DNA of 64,000 nt from Diospyros lotus. Lineage: Eukaryota; Streptophyta; Magnoliopsida; Ericales; Ebenaceae. Position numbers and translations under genes: made by a program. Below, in pieces: positions 55,814 to 64,000 of this stretch; positions within the stretch are counted from its first letter, which is position 1; every line of letters begins with the position of its first letter. Location: positions 24,442,753 through 24,506,752 of the forward strand of contig NC_068349.1 of NCBI RefSeq assembly GCF_014633365.1, in the 5' to 3' direction. The notes beneath the pieces were generated by a model. That model was not told the DNA's origin, ran no database searches, and was given only the letters and a program-made list of their open reading frames with translations.

Positions 55814-58800
55814 TGTAACGCCCCACTTTTTCAAATATACAATGATGCAAAATATAAGCTAACAACGCCACGGGCGTTATGGAAACCCTTACCAACAGGA
55901 GCGTTGGATCGAACCTGAAAGCTTAATCAAAGCTAAATAAAGGGGGTTTCCACTATAGTTCCTTTAAAAGTATGATAAATGCTCATGACCTCCAATACTT
56001 CAAAAGACAACACATCACTGAAGGTATAATTGTAGGACACCCACACACACATTTCTTACAATCTTGAGTATCCTAGATGCTATTCACAATGCATCATTTG
56101 AAAACTTCCTAAATCTAACACACAGCTCTTACCATGTTCATAATACATAGTAACCCTGACTACACCCTCAATAGCATAAAAGGTAAATCCAAACCTTACA
56201 TAACCCCTGTTTATACAATTACGATACACAAGTCTCAAAAAATCCAAAGGTTACATAAGATCCATAGCACATGAATAACATGAAGTTAAACTAAACATCA
56301 GCCTTCTCGTAGCCTTTTCTCCTGCTTGTCTTTAGGGTACCTAGCACTTCTGACATACCTAGAACATTGAACGTTCCAGGGGCATCAACCCAAGTTAGAT
56401 AATGACATCTAAGTGATTGCATCAAAGAAGGAAAGCATGCATATAAATGAGTTATGCAAATGACATGAAACCGCCCGTGTGGTAGAGATGCCGAGGTGTT
56501 GCAATCACCCTTGCTAATCTTGTTGAGTGTAGATTTTGATGATTGATGATTGGCATGTGTGAATGTGAATTTATATTTTATGTTCTAACAAAGCATGAAG
56601 CCTTCATAAGGCTTACAAAGCTATTCTTTAGTGATTTCATGACACAGGTTATATATGGAAACTTCTTATACTTATATAGAGATTTCATTATATATGGAAA
56701 CAAGTTTTTAGAGAGCTTTCTAGAAATTTGAGTATTTGAGCTATGAATGGAAAGTTCTTCTTAGAATGGAAAGTCTAGAAGATATATTGAATCCTTGTTC
56801 ATATATGGGAAGTTCAAAAGATATATATGGAAGTTTTTGAGGAGATTAGAGTAGTCCACTATATGGAGTTGCCATATATGTAACTTGGCGACATGGCATT
56901 GTTAATGTGGCATTTTGATGACATGGCAGCCACGTGGAGCACACTCATCAAGGTTACATCTTCTCGTTGGTCTAAATATGGTAAGAGAATCATGGAGTAA
57001 ATTGAAAGGTTCTTAGAAGCTTCTTTACTCAATTAAATATGGAAGAATTTTTGAATTGCATTCAAATGGAGAAATTAAAGATTCAGCCTTATTGTTCAAC
57101 ATTAATGCCTATTTAAGGTTGAAAGTTAAACCTTGATTGATATTACTTTCCTTTATTGCTGATTCTATCTCATTAAAAGGATTCTCTACTCAAATCATGG
57201 AATCAATTATCCTACTCATTATGACTAATTGATATCCTCATTATAGCTAATTGATATCTTCATTATGGGAGAATATTCTAAGGATATCTTGCATATATTC
57301 AGCTACACAAATTGATTCTCTTCTTGTTGTCAACATTTTTTAGTATGGAAACTTGATCAATTAAGGGCTTTTGAAGTTATAATTGATATCTTCATTATCT
57401 GAGAATATTTGGAAGGATTTTACACCATTTGGAGGTTTAAATTCAAATTTCAAATTAGCTATGCTTGTTATGGAAGCTAAGGGGCCAATTGCACAATCAA
57501 AGGAGTTTGAAGATCAACTAGAAGTCAGAATTGATCATTTGTTATTTAATTTCGATTTTGCAAGAATTATGAAGGGTTTGGATGATATTTTTAATCCTTG
57601 AAATCAGCCATGCATTATTGGAATTGATTTGCTCATTCAAGGTTGATTGGAGATCTACAAAAGTCAAAGGTCTTGAAGATCAATCAAGTTAGCTTATTAT
57701 GGAAGGTAAATCAAAAATTCAAAATGAAGGGCTAAGATTGGCTTGAAGACTTGACACATGGAGGGCTGAGATTGATCAAGGAAAGCCAACTCTAACACTA
57801 TATAAAAGGATCTCTTGAAGCCTTTGGAACAACTTTTGGAAGCCCTATTATTCTCTACATCATTGGCCAAGATTTTCATTCTCTCTAAGTCTTTCTTTTC
57901 CTCTATCTTCTTGAGAGAAAACTAAGAGAGTTCTCTACACTTCATTGTATTATTTTTGAGAGAACCCTATTTTTCAATGTCTACTATCTTGTAAAGAGCG
58001 TACAAAATCCAAACTAGTGAGTGTGAGAGTCCAGAAATAGTTTGGTGGTGGTGAAGCCAAGTGAAGGCTTTGGTGGTTGTAAGAAAAGTTTCATATAGTG
58101 GATTTGATTGAAAATCCTAAGGAAGGGAATCCTTAGGTAGTGGATGTAAGCCATAAGGGCCGAACCACTATAAATCGCTGTGTCCTTCTCTTCACTCTTT
58201 ACTTATTCTTGCTTGATTATACTTGTTTGTTTTTGTTTTTGTGTGGCCAAATCCTAAGGCCTACATTCTTGTTGGCTATTATATTCTGATTTGCTTTAAT
58301 TGATCATTCTTTGTACTCATTCAATATTCCATTTGGTTTATTTAAAGTCTTGTTATTGTGTGCATTCAAATCACATGTTTTTCACCAAGTTGTAATTTGA
58401 AGAGTATATTGGATCTAAGCACATACTAGCACAGCTAGCGGATATCATATTATCCATCTAGTATTTAAGTGCTCCCATACTCTCAACTACAATTTTGGTT
58501 TATATTAAATTTGTTTTCTCATATATATACGTGCATAAGTTTTGCATTAAAGTTTTTAAAAGGTGTCAATTCACCCCCCCTCTTGACTAGGTTAGAACTC
58601 AACAGATCTATCATGTTCTCACATCTCCATGACTTTTCACCAGTCTAACATAAGATCCTGACTTCAACTAGCCACACACACCAAGTGATGCATGACAAAG
58701 TAAGAGAAAATGCTTGGTTTAAAGGAAAGTCATGCTTATGCAAGTAATCACCCTTACCTGTGTGAAGACAAAATGTTCGGTATGTATCATAAGGATGCAA

Positions 58801-59948
58801 GAAGCACTCACCTTGCTGGTTTGGATGCGTTAGGGTACTGTTCACAGGGTTCGAGAATGGTTTTCTACAAAAATTACATATTTTCGTAACTCAAACATAA
58901 GATATTTTTATATAGGGTCATAGGGATAAATTTAAGGACCATAACTGCAAAATTTGGGGCCAAGGGAGCCCCACATGCGCCCACACACACTGGGGAAGGA
59001 CCCCCATGCGCCTGCACCCGCAGAAGGCAGGTGACGAGTGAGCTACACACGCCGCCCCTCTGTTTTGAGCTCTTAAAGTTTTTCGGCCCATTCTCCCTCG
59101 TCCGGACTCCGATTTGACCCCTGTTTGAACCCACACGACCCTTATTCAATTCTCTATTGAACCATAAAAATAAATTGGACTTCTCTTTCTATTTTGAATC
59201 TGTTTTAATCCTTTTATGGTCATGGTTCAAATTTTTTAACGAAGTATTTTTCCACCTCCTTCTTTGGCAAAGTTTCTCCTCTCAAACTCACCTTCTTTTT
59301 ACTCTTGTTAAATGGTGATAATGTCCCTTCTAAAGGCTTAATATTTATAGGCATCCTCCGCTAATCTGGCTGTGCCATGTGTCGCTTGGATAAGTTAGGA
59401 AATCATTGCTTTCATGGGATCGCGTTACGTGTCCCTAGAGATTTGTGTCATTTCACCCCCTTGCGACAAGTGTCCATTGAGATATGTGCCACCACATGTT
59501 AAATTAGACTTTTCAAGATTCCCCATCATTACATCCCACATGGTAAATTACATTTTCTACATTTCCCATCATTACACCTTTAATTAACAACTATATCCCA
59601 CATGGTTAATTGCATTTTCCACATTTCTCATCATTGCTCTTGATTACATTTCCAACAACTTGCTAGCCCATTTGGTTCGCTTAACCACTTAGTTAGTAGA
59701 TATTTTAAGTTTCTCAAAAATAACCCCTTGACCAAAAAGTTCTTTACCCTTATGTCACTTGAGCCCTAGAATTGCTTAAACCCTTCTAAAATCCCTTAAG
59801 ATGATGATATCTTGCTTTAGACTCCACGATCCTTTGAAAATCCTTCATTTGTTCCTCGAAAGTTCACCTGTATCCTTTGACTTCCAAGGAAATGCTTTAT
59901 TTCCCCAAGTATTACATCATATCTGACTTGAAAATCTGGGATGTTGCA
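55814..59948 (-). repeat. Family E 3' LTR, split by a solo Sirevirus LTR
   Basis: Pieces 55814-56520 and 58605-59948. On the minus strand it starts TGCAACATCCCAGATTTTC at 59948, directly after the polypurine tract, and ends GTGGGGCGTTACA at 55814. A TATA box (CCTATAAATATTAAG) lies near 59338-59352. Two near-tandem CATTACATCCCACATGG-type units lie near 59525-59615. The tract on its right makes it the 3' LTR of a minus-strand element whose remainder lies to the right. Ends of this type are typical of Tekay-like elements. Confidence 0.75.
56521..58604 (+). mobile_element. Solo LTR of the Sirevirus family
   Basis: TGTTGAGTGTAGATTTTG to GAACTCAACA, 2084 bp. Flanks AATCT (56516-56520) and GATCT (58605-58609) match at four of five bases. 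It is clearly more diverged than the two LTRs of the complete element and has one copy of the 62-bp unit instead of two. The TATA box TATATAAAAG lies near 57799-57808. It arose by recombination between the LTRs of an earlier insertion. Confidence 0.9.
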
Positions 59949-60778
59949 CCCTCCTCCCCTTAAAAATAAATTTTTTCCTTGAAATTCCACATCATTCCTC
60001 AAGATTATGGTGTCCCCAGAACACTTTCCTTAAGAGATATCATCCCACTCCTCAAGACTCACATCAGGATGGACAATGTACTCGATTTGGTGTGTCTTAT
60101 CCGACATAGTTGCCCCAACTTCGAGCTTTTGGCTCCTGAATTCGACTTAGAAATCAAAGTATTTCATCAAAAAACAACATCAGGGTTTTTGACCCATTCC
60201 CAATTGACTCCCTTCACGAGTCTTATCATAAACACAACTATTTCGGAGAATCCCTTCCCGAATCTTTAAGAATAGATTATCAATCTCAAAAAGCTTTCAA
60301 CCATTTACAAAAAGTTAAGGATCCTATCATAGTGCTTCGGTCCGTTGGGACTTGGATTCCAGTCCAAACATAATAGCCACGGTGCTGCCCAAACTTTGGC
60401 ATCTGACCGTCTTTGCAGTCCACTAAGTAGCTGTGACTCATGGGTCTCACACCCTTACAGCGAGCCAGCCTACAAGCTTCTCCAGTAATTAGTCACAAGC
60501 CTATCACTAGTCCTTTGCCTTGGTCCTTAGGCTCAGATCCGCTGTTACAGGCCACACACCCATGGTGCTATTGTTAAGCTAGAGCCTCTAGCCCCATCTC
60601 CAAAAATTGTAATTGACCCGACTCCTGTCACTTCTGATACTTCTTTCAGTACCAGCCCAAATCTCCAATTCATGGGTGACACAACACTACTCACAATTTC
60701 CCTTCTACTTTAACCCATGCTCCCAAGTGTACCAAAGTGTATCTACTACCGCATCATCCAATATTCCAACAAGGCAAG
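59949..60778 (-). other. Polypurine tract and 3' internal end of the family E element
   Basis: On the minus strand TTTTAAGGGGAGGAGGG (59965-59949) precedes the LTR and acts as its plus-strand primer. The remaining 800 bases have no recognisable protein similarity in any frame I examined. They end where another LTR starts at 60779. Confidence 0.6.
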
Positions 60779-61770
60779 TGTAAGACCCCGTTTTGGCATA
60801 ATCTTATCACGTAATTTAAGTGAGATTAGAATACCGAAAAATGGGCTTGATAGCAAAATAGATCGTTGAATCGACTGCAGGGAATGCCCCGGAGTGTAAT
60901 TGGCTATGGAAAATGATATGGTCTTGATGAGCGTTCTGAGATACGATTTATGGAAGTAAAAGAAATTTGAATTGAGAAGGTTTTCAGTACAGCTAAAATA
61001 TAGTTGTGATTGAGACTGAAATACTGAATTATCATAGGAGACTTCCAAGAAGTCAACGAAACATTGAGGAGCTCTAGTTTTTCATAAGGATCAACCCTTT
61101 AATGGTTGCGGGATGAATTAAGGGCCTGGTGAGGACCCGGGGGGCAAAATCGTCCTTATTGAGTAAACTCGAAGTTATTAATTATGGATTTTAAGCATCG
61201 TTATGCAAATTAATTTGAGCATTAGAGAGGGGTAATTGCAATTAGAGAAATTCCCAAGTGTAATAAGGATTAAATAGAAGGATTAAATATGTATTTTTCT
61301 CATAATCATATTAGTATAATATTAATATTATATGTATTTATATGTATGCATGCGCAAAGCATGGGAGAAGCTGTCTGTGCGCATGGTGAGGCATGTGCAG
61401 CATGTTGGGTTGGGTTGAGAGCTTTGGCTAGAGGTTGTCGAGAGGAGAGTAGGGCCCAAGTTTCTGTGGCTATAAATATAGAGAGAAAGATAGAGAGATC
61501 GAGGAGTGATAGAGAGAGAGATGGTCGAATCGGCCATGGCAGAAAGCTTGGGAGCAGACGAGGTCAAGAGCTTCAGCAAGCTAAAAGCGAGAGAGATTGA
61601 GAGAGAAGGACCAAGAGCTCGAGGGAGAGAAAGCAAGGCCTAAGATGGCTGCATAGCCATGACAACCATGGACGAGCAAGGTGAAGCAGAGCTTCTAGCA
61701 AGCTCGGATGGCCGATGAGGCACAGCGACGAAGGCTCGACAACAGCGACCGAGGCACTCGAGAGGCCGGA
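60779..61770 (+). repeat. 5' LTR (or part of it) of the Tekay-like element
   Basis: The start is clear from TGTAAGACCCC. The end is not, because no primer site or CA-ended boundary is recognisable before the polymerase text. A GA-rich stretch (61480-61640) downstream of the TATA box would be transcribed leader. An open frame of about 100 codons across it has no recognisable domain. Confidence 0.6.
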
Positions 61771-64000
61771 AGATGTACCTAAGACCGCTTTCTGATCTCA
61801 ATATGGTCATTACAAATATTTGGTGATGCCGTTCAGATTTACAAATGCACCTGTTGCATTCATGTACGCCAAATTCTCAAAATGTGAGTTCTGGCTTACT
61901 CAAGTAGCATTTCTCGAACATATAATTTCTGCAGAAGGAATAGCTGTCGATCCAGCAAAGATTGAAGCGATTCAGAATTGGCAAGCACCAAAGACTGTCG
62001 GAGAAATTCAAAGTTTTCTGGTACTAGCTGGATACTATAGAAGATTCATGGAAGGATTCTCGAAGATATTTGCTCCACTTACCCGGTTGATGCAGAAGGA
62101 AGTCAAATTTGAATAAGAGGAGAATTGTGAGCAAGGTTTTCAAGAGCTTAAGGCATGATTGACTACGACACCAATTCTAGTAATGCCAACAGAGACGAGT
62201 AAGTATGTGGTGTATAGTGATGCTTCTGGGATAGGTTTGGGATGTGTACTAATGCAAGATGAGAAGGTAATCGCTTATGGATCCCGACAACTAAAGAGAC
62301 ACGAGCAGAACTATCTAACTCACGATTTGGAGTTAGCAGCCATAATCTATGCCTTGAAATTATGGAGACATTACTTATATGGAGCATAGTTTGAGATTTT
62401 TATGGATCACAAAAAGTTTGAAGTACATATTCTCTCATAAGGAGTTAAATATGCGACAAAGAAGATGGATGGAGTACCTGAAAGATTATGATTGTATCAT
62501 CTCCTACCATCCAGGGAAGGAAAATGTAGTTGTAGATGCTCTCAGCCGAAGAAGCTCAGAAATTGTGGCTAGCATGATGATTAAGGAATGGACAGTGATC
62601 GAAGAATTCAGTCACCTGACAGTAAGTGTCAAGCCTAAACCAATCAAAGGGTATTTGGAAAATTTGACAATCCAACCTGATGTGGTGAATCAAATCAGGT
62701 CAGCGCTTCAGACAGACGCAAGAAGAAATTAATGGATAAACGAGAATGATCAAGTAAAGGCACTTGAATTCAGTTACCGAGATGGTATACTTTAATTCCA
62801 AGCGAGGACCTACGGGCCAGAAGATCAAGACTTGAGGCAAATTATCTTAAGAGAAGCTCATAGAGCTAGGTACACCGTACATCCAAGGTCCACAAAGATG
62901 TATAAGGACCTTAGGGAAATTTATTAGTGGCCTGGAATGAAAAAGGATGTGGCACGATACGTGACGCAATGTGATACTTGTCAATGTATCAAAATTGAGC
63001 ATCAGTGCCCAAGAGGAATGCTGTAATCTCTGGACATTCCTAACTGGAAATGGGATCACATCACTATGGACTTTGTGACCAATCTTCCTCGAAGTCCCAA
63101 AGGAAATGATGTTATTTGGGTGATAGTGGATCGATTGACCAGGTAGGCACATTTCTTTCCTATTAAGATAGGGTAACCGACTCATGCTTTAGCTCAGCTA
63201 TACATTGAGAATATAGTTCGACTACATGGAGTCCCTGCAAGCATTGTGTCAGATCGAGATCCATGATTTATATCAAGATTTTGGGAAAGTTTCCACAAGT
63301 GTATGGGAACACTGTTAAAGCTTAGCACAGCTTATCACCCTCAGACCGACGGACAGTCAGAGCAAACAATTCAAACGCTTGAGGATATGTTGAGGGCATG
63401 CATTTTAAATTTCTCAGGAAGTTGGGAGAAACATCTACCATTGGTGGAATTTTCTTACAACAACGGGAACCATAGTAGTATTGGACTGGCCCCTTACGAG
63501 GCATTATACGGGTAGAAATGCAAAACACCACTCTGCTGGGGATTGATTGGACCCGAGATAATGCAAGCTACCACGAAAAAGATCAAGTGAATTCAGTAGA
63601 AAATGAGAACAAGTCAAAGTCGTTAAAAGTCATACGCCGACCAACGAAGATGAAATTTGGAATTCTCAATTGGCAATAAGGTATATTTAAAAGTCTCTCC
63701 GTTCAAATCAATGATTCGAGGCAAAAGGAAAGGGAAACTAAGTCCAAGATATATAGGTCCGTATGAAATTTTGGAGAAAGTTGGATTAGTGGCTTACAGA
63801 TTAGCTTTACTTGTGGCATTATCAAACATCCACAACATGTTTCACGTATCTCAACTGCGGAAGCACGAGCCAGATCCTATTCAAGTACTTCAAAATGAGA
63901 CCATTGAGATACGAGATGATCTAACTTACCTTGAAGAGCCAGTACGAATCCTAGATCAAAGGGATTAGGTCCTAAGAAAGAAAGTTATTCCATTGGTAAA
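61771..64000 (+). pseudogene. pol: Tekay-like pol: RT fragment, RNase H, integrase
   Basis: Reverse transcriptase text begins at KTAF and reads [11 protein letters not shown] ... TNAPVAFM. It then jumps to [10 protein letters not shown] at about 61865, so the Asp-Asp catalytic segment (about 50 codons) is gone. RNase H follows ([36 protein letters not shown]) with a frameshift near 62388-62440. The integrase zinc region (CDTCQCIK), the core ([34 protein letters not shown]) and the C-terminal segment (GPYEILEKVG, NMFHVSQLRKHEPD) are present. At least ten in-frame stops occur, including TGA where Arg is expected at 61793, 62157 and 63264. Confidence 0.85.

Larger units (their letters stand above)
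60779..64000 (+). mobile_element. Tekay-type chromovirus, strongly decayed, runs off the window
   Basis: An LTR-like segment starts TGTAAGACCCCGTTTTGG at 60779, preceded by GCAAG. It carries a TATA box (TATAAATATA at 61471-61480). At about 61770 it changes straight into reverse transcriptase text, so primer site, gag, protease and the RT start are missing. The polymerase then runs to the window end with many stops. The C-terminal text (PVRILDQRD, then VLRKKVIPLVK after a stop) fits the start of a Tekay-type chromodomain. The 3' LTR lies outside. Confidence 0.75.

Noticed and set aside
61289..61636. Frames of about 100 codons on both strands near the Tekay-like TATA box
   Set aside because: GA-rich low-complexity leader DNA; both strands open by composition, and no domain.

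Overview
The window is nuclear DNA of a flowering plant, most likely a eudicot, and I found no host gene in it. Nearly every base belongs to LTR retrotransposons or their remains: Ty3/Gypsy Athila (three copies), Tat (two), a Tekay-type chromovirus, a Sirevirus-type Ty1/Copia, a second Copia family, Cassandra-like TRIM LTRs carrying 5S rRNA sequence, and several long LTR families whose coding parts are absent. The mix points to gene-poor, probably pericentromeric, heterochromatin.

Left half (1-27,541). A minus-strand Tat element (1-3,000) abuts the leader of a minus-strand Copia element (3,001-3,416 and 17,933-18,324; its LTR and a partial second LTR lie at 18,326-21,543). A long LTR, here called family D, sits in that leader (3,417-17,932). 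D is split by an Athila element, Athila-A (4,632-16,242). Athila-A is itself split by a second, oppositely oriented copy of D (11,365-14,137, perfect 5-bp target duplication TCATG). The Copia LTR interrupts a family E LTR (to 22,547), which lies in a Tat gag/protease remnant (22,548-23,911). That remnant is joined to a truncated minus-strand Athila, Athila-C (23,912-27,541).

Right half (27,542-64,000). Two head-to-head LTRs of one Copia-like family (27,542-34,220 minus; 34,680 to beyond 55,813 plus) form the backbone. The first contains a family F element (28,022-31,571, target duplication GTTTA) and a 950-bp Cassandra-like insertion made of inverted arms (32,380-33,329). The second contains a complete minus-strand Athila, Athila-B (35,034-54,693, TGAGT). 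Its 3' LTR carries a young Sirevirus-type Copia (35,594-45,164, ATGCA). A family E 3' LTR (55,814-59,948) follows, interrupted by a solo LTR of the same Sirevirus family (56,521-58,604). A decayed Tekay-like element (60,779 to the window end) lies in that element's internal region.

No element looks fully autonomous. The Sirevirus is nearest: its LTRs are almost identical and all domains are present, but there is one frameshift in pol and three stops between gag and pol. All three Gypsy elements whose reverse transcriptase region can be examined have lost the catalytic segment. Less ordinary features are a duplicated polypurine tract preceded by a hairpin in two Athila elements, a small hairpin motif repeated in both, an array of the palindrome ATCCGGAT, two repeat arrays sharing one core on either side of a Tat promoter, and the inverted pair of 5S-bearing Cassandra LTRs. 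LTR boundaries come from TG/CA ends, target duplications, primer sites and by-eye comparison of copies. Family names for D, E and F are labels for this window only.
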